This document shows positions 28,701 to 36,065 of a stretch of DNA of 62,223 nt, piece after piece (within the stretch, counting starts at the first letter, position 1; the number at the start of each line of letters is the position of its first letter). Origin of the DNA: a virus; the IMG/VR virus record IMGVR_UViG_3300009507_002699, positions 1 to 62,223 of that record; one strand, given 5' to 3'. A program made the translations under genes and the position numbers. The notes below the pieces were generated by a model. The model worked only from the letters and a program-made list of their open reading frames with translations, did not search any database and was not told the origin of the DNA.

Positions 28701-31558
28701 ATGTAACATCAGTATACAATTTAAAATGGCCAATGAATTTAAATGGTGCAAAAGTTAAAATTTATATTGATGGAGTAGAATTATTAAAGAGTGAATACAC
28801 ATATTTAAATTATGTAGATACTACTAAAGATTATACTAGGAAACGTGGTAGAATTATATTTACTAAACCACCGTTGTTAACTAAAACAGTTAAAATAGAT
28901 TACGAATTAGCACCAGATTTACTTACTGCCCAAGACAGAGTACAAACATACTACACTCCAGTTGATGGTATGGTTGGCAAAGACATTTCGCAACTAATGA
29001 TGGGTGTTGATTTTGGCGGTGTAGAAGTAAAGAGTTTTGATTTTTCTCAAGCAGGAGGCTGGGAAACTAAAGGATTTGGAACTGAAGCATACGACATTTA
29101 TGATGCAACATTTGAGGACATTATTTTTTACTTAGATGGTTCAACAGCAATCCTTACTTGGACAACACCATTAGAAAGCGGAGTTGTATATAACATATAC
29201 AAAAACAATGTAAGACTTGATGATCCAAATTATCCAAATAATCCTACTAACCCTAATGCTGTAATGACAAGTATTGTAGGTGACGGAGCATTAACTGAAT
29301 TTAATATTCAAAACTTTGGAATAACCAGCAAAGACGATGATATATTCATTATAAGAAAAACAACAAGTGACGGAAGTTTCAAACCTGATCCTGCAAGTTA
29401 CGATACTCAACTAACTGGTGGCGCATTATCATATAGTAACGCTAAAGGTATTGATGCAAGTGATATTATTGTAGACGGTGATGGTTTTATAACTCCAATG
29501 ACAACGACTGGTCCTGAAGAATTAGTTCCAGGAAAAATTTCAGACACAGTCGACATCAAAGTTTTCCACAGACCAGATGACGGAACAAGTAATGTACAAA
29601 CACAATTCTTCCAAACAGATGGAGTAACACAGACTTATAGTACTGGTATACATCCACACAACAGCGAAGCAGTTTTTGTAAGTCTTGATAATGTTAGAGT
29701 TAATAATACTGATTATACAATTAACTATGTTAATGATACAATTACATTTAGTACTGCACCATCAACAGGAAAAGTACTAAGCATAGTTACAATGGGAGTA
29801 AGTGGACAGAAAATTTTAGATATCAATAAATTTGTAGCAGACGGAAGTACAAATACATACACTACTAATTTAAAATATCAAACAGGCGTAAGTCATTATG
29901 TTACAATTAACGGTGAAGCAATAAATTCTACACTATCTCAAGATACAAACAAATATTTTGTAATTACATTTGATACAGCACCGCAAGCAGGTCAATTAGT
30001 TGATTATGGATTATTTTATACTACAGCGAAAACGTTTAGTGCAACAAATGTTCAAACATTAACCGGTGACGGATCAACAACTGTATTTGATGTTAATCCA
30101 GCACTAGTTGGCGGATTACCGACTGCACAAAATGCTATTGTCGAAGTAAACAATAATATACTTGATGCAGGGTATAATGTAGACTTTACAATTACAAATG
30201 CGGCAACTAGAGAATATCAAATCCAAGAATGGCAATTTTTAAGTAACAGTATTAGAGGCGAAGATATAGAAGTTTATTTAAATGATGAACTACTTACAAA
30301 AAATATTCAATACAGATGGGATAGTACAAATAATAGCGTAAAACTTTCAGCAGGTATTGGAGCAGTAGGTGACAAGTTAGATGTGTTCTTTAGCATTGAC
30401 GGTCAATATGCATTTGGTTATGTAGGTGTTGGTGCAGATAGTACTACTAAGTTTTTACAAGACAGAAGTAAAATTTACTTTGATACAGCACCAGGATTAG
30501 GTGAAACAATTAGAATTACTTCATTTAGCAATCATGACGTACAGGATTTTGAGAGAATCAAATACAATCTTGTAAATAGAGTTTCACTAGTACCAGGTAC
30601 AACTAATTTTAAAGAATACATTAATTTAAGTAACGGAGTTGTAAAACTTAGACATAAATCAAAAGATTCAGAATATGTTTGGGTAATTGTAAATGGAGTT
30701 AAACTAGCGCCAAATGTTAATTACTATGTAACAGAAGATCAGCAAAATGTAAAAATCTTACAAAAACTAAATGCAAATGATAAGATAGAAATTATACAAT
30801 TTGGTGAAGAGCAATTAACCCATAGATTTGGTTTTAGACAATTTAAAGATATATTGAACCGCGTTCACTACAAGCGATTGGATGATGCGAATAAGTATAA
30901 GTTAGCACAGGACCTTAATTGGTGGGATACTAGAATTGAGTTAGTAGACGCTTCAGAATTACCAGAGCCGGGTAAGAAGAAACAAATACCAGGTGTTGTG
31001 TTTATTAACGGTGAAAGAATTGAGTACTACGTGAAGCAAGGAAATAGTTTACGTCAACTACGTAGAGGTACGTTAGGTACTGGTGTAAACGCATTAATTG
31101 CTTCAGGAACTGAAGTAAGAGATCAAAGTCCAGGTGAAAATGTGCCTTACACAGATCAAACACTTACACAAGTGTTTACAGCAGATGGTACTACAGCATC
31201 ATATGAATTAGACTTTACTCCTACACAGGGTATAAACGAGTTTGAAGTATTTGTTGCTGGAAGCAGACTTCGTAAAAATGCGATAAGTAGTTATCAAGTA
31301 GACACTAAAAATAGTGCAGGAAACTTTGTAACTAGGTTTATTGCACAAGATAGTGCCGAGGGAGACGTAACTTTACCAGTGGAATTCACATTAAGTGGTA
31401 GTACATTGAATTTAGCAGTTACACCAGAGCAAGATCAGAAGGTTACGGTGGTTAGACGTATTGGAAAAACATGGACAAAAGCAGGAGAAAGCCTAGTTGA
31501 TGCAGAAAATGACGTTGCACAGTTTCTTAAGGCAAGAACAACGGGACTACCTAAATAA
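16739..31558 (+). CDS. giant baseplate/tail structural protein (4939 aa), gp7 position
   Basis: A single uninterrupted frame of 4939 codons, almost a quarter of the window. It directly follows gp6 with a one-base overlap, where T4 gp7 (wedge) lies, and probably serves as a greatly enlarged wedge or fibre-bearing protein. Visible parts are an aromatic-rich N-terminus (YYSWNPSIDWDKLTNFREYYW, about 130-150) and beta-propeller-like FG-GAP-type repeats near 2090-2180 and 2880-3020 (FGESLALSPDGKYLVIGSP, FGDSISISSDGEMIAIGEP). A GQLWWDISAVKFYNY segment lies near 3200, GxGYxxPPxV/GGGGSGAKAKA beta repeats near 3500 and 3880-3960, and a C-terminal PGVVFINGERIEYY module near 4750. The latter modules recur in structural proteins of marine T4-like phages. 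No protease or enzymatic motif was recognised. Cleavage into smaller parts is possible but not shown. Confidence 0.82.
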   Translation: MAYEDNQNESPLPVDGNKGPFKSSTLLPKYFRTTKNNKFLDATLDQVLQPGTAQKLNGYYGRRTAKSYRNNDNYIGDVSVSREAYQLEPAVISKDLYDNVTFYKDYNDYVNQIKSFGGNVENHDLLNGAEYYSWNPSIDWDKLTNFREYYWMPNGPIAINVAGQSTEVTRTYTVTSIDNGNNLAYVINGDLTQNPTIELYKGQTYTFDVSATDMPFSIRTERSLDANTIYTTGITNANIESGTVTFTVPLNAPTRLYYQNSNNINSGGIIRIAEVDEATAIDVESEILGQKQYTTSKGVELLNGMKLNFVGQVTPEKYATGNWIVEGVGTQINLVNTDELVIALSYAVDKPIEFDGDNFDSLPFGNAASYSATKDYIVVNRNSPDKNAWSRNNKWYHKSVIEKSAEINGQTVNIDQAQRAKRPIIEFVSGLKLFNFGTEKKNDVDLIDTVTKDIFSTVEGSVGFNIDGVDITDGMRILFTAEKDIRATGKIYKVKFIKHNSTVPQIALIEDTDATPQTNEVVLVKKGTSNAGKHYYYDGTSWKVGQLKTKVNQPPMFDMFDSNGISFSNKTTYNTTTFTGNKVFSYKEGTGTADTELGFPLTYRALTNVGDITFDFNLLTEKFTYQETTNVLSVTTDTGFLKTYTSLNAFNYKNGWQKAKNLSQQKVIRQYDIEGPITQLEIDVYKNAGDLNDLNCSVFVNNKHNFDYTISRQDGKAIVVFNKALSAGDTVILKTSSATKKNENGFYEFPINLEHNPNNVNLTTFTLGEVNDHVFSMIEDLKDFNGVFPGNSNLGSLGDINTVGKKFVQHSGPINNPLYHITTKDANVIKALDFAKNEFRTFKRSFLQVAETLGYDGPVKQHVDKILYEVLKNKTTNDPYYFSDMIPFLGNKRLEFTVYDTENNFFSLSQVFDKTKLSNKAVTIYRNGAQLVHGRDYTFNSDGFAVITATKTDGDLIEIYEYESTDGCYVPSTPSKLGLYPSFVPEIITDDTYRTPTKVIVGHDGSKTVAFNDYRDALLLDLERRIYNNIKSEYDIKKLDIHDYIPGAYRKTKFAVDNINKVLLGDFVKWNESLGGLDYTSNTFYELTDSFTYNYSYMSGPNGEPLTGFWRSVYRNAYDTDRPHTHPWEMLGFPEMPTWWTTVYGAAPYTSNNLILWQDLEEGKVAEPNKPAKYLEKYARPGLTKHIPVDESGNLLSPLDSKYANEYINSYTKLGFKFGDHAPTENAWRNSSDYAFSLIKSWLLNQPAKVMSIGWDLSRISKNLAGQFVYSENKRSISLADLVFSNVYGDTTRVYTSGFVDYIINYTLSNSKISTKDYKEQIKSLKYQLGMKLGAFTDKSKMKFVLDSRTPFNKGNVFLPKENYQIFLNTSSPVDTVSYSGVIVEKQSYGYVVRGYDRANPIFKIQPAVPRTNDPAVNIGGVSDPFVEWEEDKKYTKDKFVKYLNKFYRVTTEHTSTVEFDGTKFKKIEDLPVRGGATALFRKNFETTVAEIPYGTIFTEIQEVIDFLLGYAKQLDTAGFTFDFFNKDTNTVEDWKYSAKEFLYWTTQNWAAGTIIALSPSANQIKFSRPYAVVDNLYDNFYDYSLQSSSGEPIEESFTRLTRSGNAFAINLASTANGIYYVQLPLVQVEHVAILDNTSDFKDVIYSPASGYRQDRIKVMGYRTANWDGTLNIPGFVFDQAEVTEWASFKDYAIGDTVRYKEFFYTAKNKIAGGAKFIPAEWNRMEGRPETKLYTNFDYRINQFTDFYDLDSDNFDTEQQKLAQHLTGYQKRQYLENIINDDVSQYKFYQGFIADKGSRNSIDKLFDALASADKESVDFYEEWAVKNNQYGATTNFEEIEWQLDESKFNLTPQPIELVETLPSAPTDLIYRIPNYDVFLKPQDYDTNKIPTKYTNEEYVKTVGYVTGEDVSRAVITKDGILGFSIDDINRNDYIWVATENQTWDVVQHTETALRIESVTPIGNEVTLGFNFTARDISVGDIFGITNANTPTLTTLDGFYKATKVVGNDVTFVTENQDWLEIDETVDVTGTITIFTTQRTATVKDANANVTANLGTNELIWIDDDDNKKWTVLKNSPVYSEHQKIQSSLQLDSTQHGFGHAISVNDANTKMAVGIPFKGNGEVHIYVRPNDSTNFVLDQIIYAPADVADIYDGSTPTTSMNFGESLALSPDGKYLVIGSPQASNTYSFYKGEFQQGTPYTKSQIVQYGPNLYKAIQNIDPATGAIEFDSFDSYVNIVSESDSTFINLLQTGNYKINDSLVNHMLIRAPLDAYEGSTAGDDIVLKWNNYSKLNVQGSATNVQPFDGEFPAIDDAFINGTHNIEYKVDNVLVIENFVNLPQVGDTLSSSIASGTVVYVANSLTTCTVYLSGVNGTFSQAGSVFVGTIRIGDYTEDYVNLTSNLGGYWYINTPTYTTSADSTNTFVDPGHGLIYQDLLTTSSGRSTPNFYYNITDARQQAIDDANSSGATLSLMDQASFAQTLTYEGDPLEVFAVQQSPLWTVRGNKTFTDTLTNGDKFYMTVDSVSGSTNFTDTAMSAALFNKEHTVYDLWDGYIDFTFDEFDQANQLPFEPIVGDTIEDTITGATAEITFYKRQFNTVRIYVKNVTGSWSKGGNYNEAADIFRVRGAIKRNMGRIDGVSLEGTRIGKIIVIEESSNFADATISELNDFEYWFYNKITLAGIPRIANIPASNNNDWQIVTNIPVSNLNGTMSSGLQLEGMFSVYDLDDKIQFKTVNHFTVPERKANAKLGDEIQITQEGNLYRILVASKGAGTQSNAGSIHFIKHGSKTTNGTINTYDWQLDVDPNFRGLFSSSVFYKQNEIVNNGSRLYKAKRNIASGNAFIADDWEAVTDGTAHVGFIPTQGTNRIIGEDVFDPEFGVRDFARQFDQSKDGEVLVVSSRIQGNDSTGERIIVVYRRLPEGQMTVSQTIKPPYQDLSTGSFTGFGDSISISSDGEMIAIGEPYNDDKKKDQGKVYIYTLVNGLFTLTQEIFSPNGEQAEQFGSYLNFDGNQLAVTSLSGDIELPTTFDNITTVFDDEFTNFKSMDMDSGVVFIYERINQSLLFAQEFVIDEPLAVNFGKNLLMQNNHVYSSIPEVTDLNTFQGMIIDFRKTIGSKAWKTHRSPIDQVDITKIKGAFLYNTQTNTLIEDLDFIDPVQGKIAGPAEQELSYKTYYDPAAYSIGNDTVVIDENNAWGAEYAGQLWWDISAVKFYNYQQNNITYQTNYWGEVFPGTSVEVYEWVETDLLPSEWDALADSENGIASGVSGTSRYGDFVYSQRLKWDPISNTSVPKYYYWVANKRVVPTTANRKITAYDVKRLIEDPVGQGHKFVGLMAKDRYVLFNCEQLLSGNNVAFNLRYYTLDNVDQNIHNEYQMLTQGVGSSKPTRDIERKWFDSLIGYDNQFRLVPDPKLSVKAKYGISNNPRQSMFINKSEAYKQVIERVNDVLIKNIIVDEFDISDLTKSDPQPLASSRTYDVKIDSYEDLAFVGVAKRITALLTPTIVNGKITSVQISNSGKGYVDPTYVSTVGGIRLGPQITVTGIGRDAVLESEINELGQITKVNIIDPGLGYDENTTLSVRNFSVLVASDLNVANKWSLYNYNGIKWNRTVSQRFDTNLYWSYADWFATGYSEFTEIDSLIDFSYQLSAIENDIGDTVKISSVGSGGWLLLEKIANLQTEDYTQNYKVIGKQNATIQFSNKLYNTTINKTGFDTDTFDTAFYDNQPVTESRVVLETLRDHILVDNLEVHYNELFLASVRYAFSEQPNIDWAFKTSFIKAQHNVGDLTQKVTFKNDNIDNYQDYINEVKPFKTKIREYVSSYEKTDPTNSVITDFDLPPRYSFSKKKILSSTAKVFNNTISSVPNSTSSYPDKHWLENSGYEIKEISIGNAGSNYTLPPVVSIEGGGGSGAKAKAFLNSGKVSKIEVTAPGNGYVKAPDVILNGSVEDGGTKATARAVLGNGKVRGTHIISRFDRISGQPYYLEVARSEIFTGDNVTSVYNLKWPMNLNGAKVKIYIDGVELLKSEYTYLNYVDTTKDYTRKRGRIIFTKPPLLTKTVKIDYELAPDLLTAQDRVQTYYTPVDGMVGKDISQLMMGVDFGGVEVKSFDFSQAGGWETKGFGTEAYDIYDATFEDIIFYLDGSTAILTWTTPLESGVVYNIYKNNVRLDDPNYPNNPTNPNAVMTSIVGDGALTEFNIQNFGITSKDDDIFIIRKTTSDGSFKPDPASYDTQLTGGALSYSNAKGIDASDIIVDGDGFITPMTTTGPEELVPGKISDTVDIKVFHRPDDGTSNVQTQFFQTDGVTQTYSTGIHPHNSEAVFVSLDNVRVNNTDYTINYVNDTITFSTAPSTGKVLSIVTMGVSGQKILDINKFVADGSTNTYTTNLKYQTGVSHYVTINGEAINSTLSQDTNKYFVITFDTAPQAGQLVDYGLFYTTAKTFSATNVQTLTGDGSTTVFDVNPALVGGLPTAQNAIVEVNNNILDAGYNVDFTITNAATREYQIQEWQFLSNSIRGEDIEVYLNDELLTKNIQYRWDSTNNSVKLSAGIGAVGDKLDVFFSIDGQYAFGYVGVGADSTTKFLQDRSKIYFDTAPGLGETIRITSFSNHDVQDFERIKYNLVNRVSLVPGTTNFKEYINLSNGVVKLRHKSKDSEYVWVIVNGVKLAPNVNYYVTEDQQNVKILQKLNANDKIEIIQFGEEQLTHRFGFRQFKDILNRVHYKRLDDANKYKLAQDLNWWDTRIELVDASELPEPGKKKQIPGVVFINGERIEYYVKQGNSLRQLRRGTLGTGVNALIASGTEVRDQSPGENVPYTDQTLTQVFTADGTTASYELDFTPTQGINEFEVFVAGSRLRKNAISSYQVDTKNSAGNFVTRFIAQDSAEGDVTLPVEFTLSGSTLNLAVTPEQDQKVTVVRRIGKTWTKAGESLVDAENDVAQFLKARTTGLPK

Positions 31559-31561
31559 ATA
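31551..31561 (+). promoter_or_regulatory. late-promoter-like element CTAAATAAATA
   Basis: CTAAATAAATA spans the stop of the giant gene and lies 22 nt before the ATG at 31583. It matches the A/T pattern of T4-like late promoters in marine phages (seven of eight bases to TATAAATA). It would re-initiate transcription after the 14.8-kb gene. Confidence 0.55.
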
Positions 31562-31582
31562 CAGTAGCAGTGAGAGAAAAAC

Positions 31583-32188
31583 ATGACAGATAAACTAAAT
31601 GATAAAAGCGGAGTAGTAGTTAAAGGACATATCAAAATACATGACCCTAAAACAGGCGAAGTGTATGTTGATAAACGTAACGCTATCCACTACGAAAATA
31701 TGAGTATTGCTCTTGCAGAAAGCCTTGCAAATCAAGGTCAAGGGATGATATACGAAATGAGTTTTGGCAACGGCGGAACAAGTGTTGATCCAACAGGTGT
31801 TATTACCTACTTAACTCCAAACAGTACAGGAACTAATGCTAGTTTGTACAATCAAACATTTACAAAAGTAGTAGATGATAGAAGCACAAGCAACACTGAT
31901 CCTGTAAGAAATAAAATTGAAACACGTCATGTTAGTGGAACAAATTACACAGATGTTGTTGTAACTTGTTTGTTAGATTATGGTGAACCAGAAGGCCAAG
32001 ATGCATTTGATACTGCTACAGATACAGATAACCTTTATGTGTTTGATGAACTAGGACTTAAGAGTTATAGCCCATCAGGCTCAGGTAGATTAATTACACA
32101 TGTTATTTTCCACCCTGTACAAAAAAGTTTAAACAGATTAGTTCAAATTGATTATACAGTGCGTGTACAAAGTTTGTCAGGAGTTTAA
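31583..32188 (+). CDS. virion structural protein, baseplate/fibre region (201 aa)
   Basis: A 201-residue, beta-rich protein without signal peptide or membrane segment. Notable stretches are GVVVKGHIKIHDPKTGEVY at the N-terminus, MIYEMSFGNGGTSVDPTG in the middle, and VIFHPVQKSLNRLVQIDYTV near the C-terminus. Its location between the giant wedge-type protein and the fibre proteins, and its late-type promoter, point to a baseplate or fibre-attachment role. In T4 this interval holds gp8-gp10, but the protein is too short and too different for me to equate it with any of them. Confidence 0.65.
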   Translation: MTDKLNDKSGVVVKGHIKIHDPKTGEVYVDKRNAIHYENMSIALAESLANQGQGMIYEMSFGNGGTSVDPTGVITYLTPNSTGTNASLYNQTFTKVVDDRSTSNTDPVRNKIETRHVSGTNYTDVVVTCLLDYGEPEGQDAFDTATDTDNLYVFDELGLKSYSPSGSGRLITHVIFHPVQKSLNRLVQIDYTVRVQSLSGV

Positions 32189-32191
32189 TAG

Positions 32192-34216
32192 ATGCCTTAT
32201 ACAATTAATTTCACTGACGTAACAAACAAAGGTAGCGTCACAGTTGAAGATAACGAAATCAACGTATCAACTAGTTTAAGTTTAGTTGGACGTAATACTA
32301 CGAGTTACGGTGTTGAATTTAATCAAAACTTTTTAAAACTTTTAGAAAATTTTGCTAATACTACTTCACCAGCAAATCCAGTTGAAGGACAATTATGGTA
32401 CGATAGTACAGCAGGCGGCGAACAACTTAAAGTATATGATGGAACAACTTGGGTAGCAAGTGGTGGTCTTAAAAAAGCAACTAACCAACCTGATGCCGCA
32501 AGTAGTTTAACAGGCGATCTTTGGGTTGATACAGATAACCAACAGTTATATTTGTATACAGGTTCGGGTTGGACGCTTATTGGTCCTGAGTATGCTGGCG
32601 GATTAAGCACAGGAGTAAGTCCAGCAACTATATTAGGACAAGACAATGTTGAATATACTGCATTGCAAGTTGAGATAAACGCTAAACCGGTTGCAATTAT
32701 TAGTGCTGATACATTTACACCAAGAGCACAAATTAATGGTTTTGGACAAATTAATCCAGGTATTAATTTAAGTACAGCAGATATTACTGGTGACGGAGCC
32801 GCAAGATTTTACGGACCAGCAGAGCAAGCAGAAAATTTAGTTGTTGCGGGAGCAAAAATTCCTGCGGCAAATTTCTTACGTGGTGATGTTGTTAGTACAA
32901 CAACCAACCAGTTAAGAGTAAACACTGACGATGGTATTATCTTAGGAAGTGGTAACCAAGTTACATTAGGAGTTGAAGGACAAATTGGTGTTATTAGTCA
33001 TAACACTAGTGGAGCAAGTTTAGATATTCGTGTAAACGATCAAGGTACTACAAAAACAGTAATGCGTGTTGATTCAACAACAAATGTTGGTATTAATAAT
33101 ACAGCACCAAGTGAAGCATTAGATGTTACTGGTAATATTAAAGTTAGTAATGCAATTACTATTGACGGAACTACAGCAAGTACAAACTTTGGTACAGGTA
33201 GTTTAATTGTAAAAGGCGGTACAGGTATTGCAGGTGATTTAAATATCGGTGGAACAATAAATGTACAAGGTGATACAGAAACTAGAAATATTATTCCAGA
33301 CGTAACAAACTCAAGAAATATCGGATCATTAGCAAACAAATATGCTGGTATCTATGCAACAACTTTTGTAGGTAACTTAACAGGTAATGTCACAGGACAA
33401 GTTAGTGGTAGAGCAGGTAGTGCAGACAAACTTTCAAGTTCTACAAACTTTACTTTAGCAGGAGAAGTTAGTGCGCCAACTATTACATTTGATGGACAAG
33501 CGGGCGGATCTACAAAAACATTTCAAACAACTGTTGCAAACAGTTTTATTAGTAATAAAACATACACTAGCGGCGCTGATGCTAGTGACGAGTTCCTATT
33601 AAACAGAGTACAAGGACAAGTTGGTCTTTATAGAATTAGTAGAAGAGATTTATTATCTACAGTACCAGTTAATCCACCAGGCGTAATGATGCCGTATGCA
33701 GGTACAACAGCACCGACATTTTGGTTACTATGTTACGGACAAGAAGTATTACAAGCAGACTACCCAGAATTATTTGATGTAATTGGTTTTACATACAAAC
33801 AGTCAGGATTATTAAGTGACAACGGTGTAGCAAGATTTGCTCTACCAGACATGCGCGGTAGAACTGCTCAAGGTTTGGATGACATGGGCGGCACAGCGGC
33901 AAACAGAATTACAGGATTGCAGGGCAGTGAACTTGGTAACAGTGGCGGCCAAGAAACAGTAACTATACAAAATACTAACTTACCAAATCACGAACATGAT
34001 TTAATTGTTGAAGGTACACAGTTTTATGCAATACTAGATGCACCAAAAGGTGCTAACAGTCCAGTGTCATCAATTACTTTTGATGCACCAACAGGACAAA
34101 ATGCAGGACAGGCTGTAACAACAAGTGGTGGCGTTGCTGGAACAACTGGACAGGCAATGGAAACATTAAGTCCGTTTATGTCCTTAAATTACATAATTTA
34201 CACAGGGAAAGTTTAA
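32192..34216 (+). CDS. tail fibre/collar protein with Phage Tail Collar domain (674 aa)
   Basis: The first of three paralogous fibre-like proteins. Residues about 1-130 form the shared N-terminal domain: NTTSYGVEFNQNFLKLLENF, then GQLWYDST, and a second copy GDLWVDTDNQQLYLY. The middle is beta-rich repeat sequence (LNIGGTINVQGDTET). The C-terminus from about 490 is a Phage Tail Collar (PF07484-type) domain: GVMMPYAGTTAPTFWLLCYG, FALPDMRGRTAQGLDDMGG, and LPNHEHDLI with probable metal-binding His residues. These domains occur in short tail fibres such as T4 gp12. It starts 3 nt after the preceding gene and its stop overlaps the next start. Confidence 0.85.
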   Translation: MPYTINFTDVTNKGSVTVEDNEINVSTSLSLVGRNTTSYGVEFNQNFLKLLENFANTTSPANPVEGQLWYDSTAGGEQLKVYDGTTWVASGGLKKATNQPDAASSLTGDLWVDTDNQQLYLYTGSGWTLIGPEYAGGLSTGVSPATILGQDNVEYTALQVEINAKPVAIISADTFTPRAQINGFGQINPGINLSTADITGDGAARFYGPAEQAENLVVAGAKIPAANFLRGDVVSTTTNQLRVNTDDGIILGSGNQVTLGVEGQIGVISHNTSGASLDIRVNDQGTTKTVMRVDSTTNVGINNTAPSEALDVTGNIKVSNAITIDGTTASTNFGTGSLIVKGGTGIAGDLNIGGTINVQGDTETRNIIPDVTNSRNIGSLANKYAGIYATTFVGNLTGNVTGQVSGRAGSADKLSSSTNFTLAGEVSAPTITFDGQAGGSTKTFQTTVANSFISNKTYTSGADASDEFLLNRVQGQVGLYRISRRDLLSTVPVNPPGVMMPYAGTTAPTFWLLCYGQEVLQADYPELFDVIGFTYKQSGLLSDNGVARFALPDMRGRTAQGLDDMGGTAANRITGLQGSELGNSGGQETVTIQNTNLPNHEHDLIVEGTQFYAILDAPKGANSPVSSITFDAPTGQNAGQAVTTSGGVAGTTGQAMETLSPFMSLNYIIYTGKV

Positions 34217-36033
34217 TGGCATATAAACTAAACAAAACGGATGGCACATTATTAGTAGACTTAATTGACGGTACTATTGACGTTAATAGTACATCTATTA
34301 CATTAGTAGGAAGAAATTATACAGGATACGGCGAAGCGTTTAATGAAAACTTTATTAAGTTATTAGAAAATTTTAGTAACGCTAACTCTCCAGTTAATCC
34401 AATAAAAGGACAACTTTGGTGGGATACAAGTGAAGCACGTTTAAAAGTTTATGAAGGAACAGTATTTAAAGCGGTTGGTGGACCATTTGTACAAAAAACT
34501 CAACCTAATATGGTTGCTGGTGATTTATGGATGGATAATGTCAATAATCAACTTTACTTTTTTGACGGCACTGATTTAAGTTTAGCAGGACCTATTTACA
34601 AAGCAGGTCAAGGTGAAACAGGATTTAGAATTGAAAGTGTACTTGATACACAAGACAGAAGTAGAACACTTGCTAGTTTATATTTAGGTAACGGCACAGA
34701 CGGAACTACATCAAGAGCCGCAGTAATTAGTAATGTAGAATTTACTCCAGCAGTAGGATATGCAATTACAGGTATTACTGGTAATGTTAAAAAAGGTATT
34801 AACATTATTGATAAAACAAACTTCCTTTTTGAAGGAACAGCAGATGCGGCAAAATCATTAATTAAAGCAGATGGCACTAAAGTCGGAGCAGATAACTTTG
34901 TAAGTGCAACATCAGATAACGTTGTTACAGGCTCATTAACAGTTAGTAACTCTGCAGGTGTTACAATTGGTCCAAACGCTAACCAAGTGTTAAGTATTTT
35001 AGGTAACTCATTCGTTACTGCTAACCAACAGTTAGATGAAAATTATATAATTAAAGTTACAAGTACAGGTGCAGGATCACAACAAGTAGATGCAGTGTTT
35101 ATTGATGCGGCAAACCAGCGTGTTGGTATTTTTGATAATACTCCAGAATATACTTTAGATGTTACAGGAGATATCCGTGTAACAGGAAATTTAATAGTTG
35201 AAGGCTCAAGTGCAAGTATTGATGTTAGTACACTAAGAGTTGAAGATAAACAAATTGAACTTGCTATTACAAGTGACAGTACACTATTAACAGATTCGGG
35301 TGTTGACGATGCTGGTATGGTTGTAAGAGTAACTGGTGCAGATAAAAAATGGACTTGGATTCAAGCAACAAACAGTTGGACAACAACAGAAAATATTAAT
35401 GTAACTACTGGTAATGAATATAAAATTGCAGGAACATCAGTTCTAAATGCAACAACATTAGGAAGTAGCGTTACAGCATCAAGTCTTACAAGTGTAGGAA
35501 CTTTAACAGCATTAGATGTTGATAACATTAACTTAAATGGAAGCACCATTACAGGCACTAGTGGATTAACAATTAATTCAAATGGTGATCTTAATGTATC
35601 TAATCAAAAAATTACTTCTATGGCATTACCGACGCAAGATACAGATGCGGCAAGCAAAGTTTATGTTGACCAAGCAATTTCAGGTGCGGCTATTTCATTT
35701 AGTATGGATGTTACTGGATTAAATGATACACAAATTGGATTAGTGCTAAACGACTTAGTTCCAGCAGGTAATGTTGCTAACGGTACAACTGCACGTATTC
35801 ACTGTACAACACTTGGCGGCGCAAGCGTTACAGGTATTGATATTGGGGCAGTAACAACTAAATCATTCATTGCGGTAGATGCCGCAGGAGTACAAAATGA
35901 ATCAGTATTGCAAGATATTGGATTTACAAATGCAACAGGTACAGTTACAGTTAGTGTAACTAGATCGTTGAAAGAATACGTCACATCGGGTGGAAGTTGG
36001 GCATTTAGTCAAAACTTATCATCTAGTGTGTAA
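34216..36033 (+). CDS. tail fibre-like protein, paralogue 2 (605 aa)
   Basis: The second member of the fibre family. Its N-terminal about 130 residues repeat the domain of the preceding protein: RNYTGYGEAFNENFIKLLEN, GQLWWDTSEARLKVYEG, GDLWMDNVNNQLYFF. The shaft is beta-rich; around 330-375 there is LRVEDKQIELAITSD followed by DSGVDDAGMVVRV. This module lies beside tail fibre shafts in other T4-like phages. The tail collar domain is absent, so the tip differs from paralogue 1. It is coupled upstream by a TAATG overlap. Likely a distinct fibre subunit mounted on the same attachment site; receptor unknown. Confidence 0.78.
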   Translation: MAYKLNKTDGTLLVDLIDGTIDVNSTSITLVGRNYTGYGEAFNENFIKLLENFSNANSPVNPIKGQLWWDTSEARLKVYEGTVFKAVGGPFVQKTQPNMVAGDLWMDNVNNQLYFFDGTDLSLAGPIYKAGQGETGFRIESVLDTQDRSRTLASLYLGNGTDGTTSRAAVISNVEFTPAVGYAITGITGNVKKGINIIDKTNFLFEGTADAAKSLIKADGTKVGADNFVSATSDNVVTGSLTVSNSAGVTIGPNANQVLSILGNSFVTANQQLDENYIIKVTSTGAGSQQVDAVFIDAANQRVGIFDNTPEYTLDVTGDIRVTGNLIVEGSSASIDVSTLRVEDKQIELAITSDSTLLTDSGVDDAGMVVRVTGADKKWTWIQATNSWTTTENINVTTGNEYKIAGTSVLNATTLGSSVTASSLTSVGTLTALDVDNINLNGSTITGTSGLTINSNGDLNVSNQKITSMALPTQDTDAASKVYVDQAISGAAISFSMDVTGLNDTQIGLVLNDLVPAGNVANGTTARIHCTTLGGASVTGIDIGAVTTKSFIAVDAAGVQNESVLQDIGFTNATGTVTVSVTRSLKEYVTSGGSWAFSQNLSSSV

Positions 36034-36041
36034 GATAAATA
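36034..36041 (+). promoter_or_regulatory. late-promoter-like element GATAAATA
   Basis: GATAAATA, seven of eight bases of the T4 late element, lies 24 nt before the ATG at 36066, in a 32-nt gap. AAAGGG in between may be the ribosome binding site. Confidence 0.55.
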
Positions 36042-36065
36042 TAGTTATAATTAAAGGGTTGAAAC

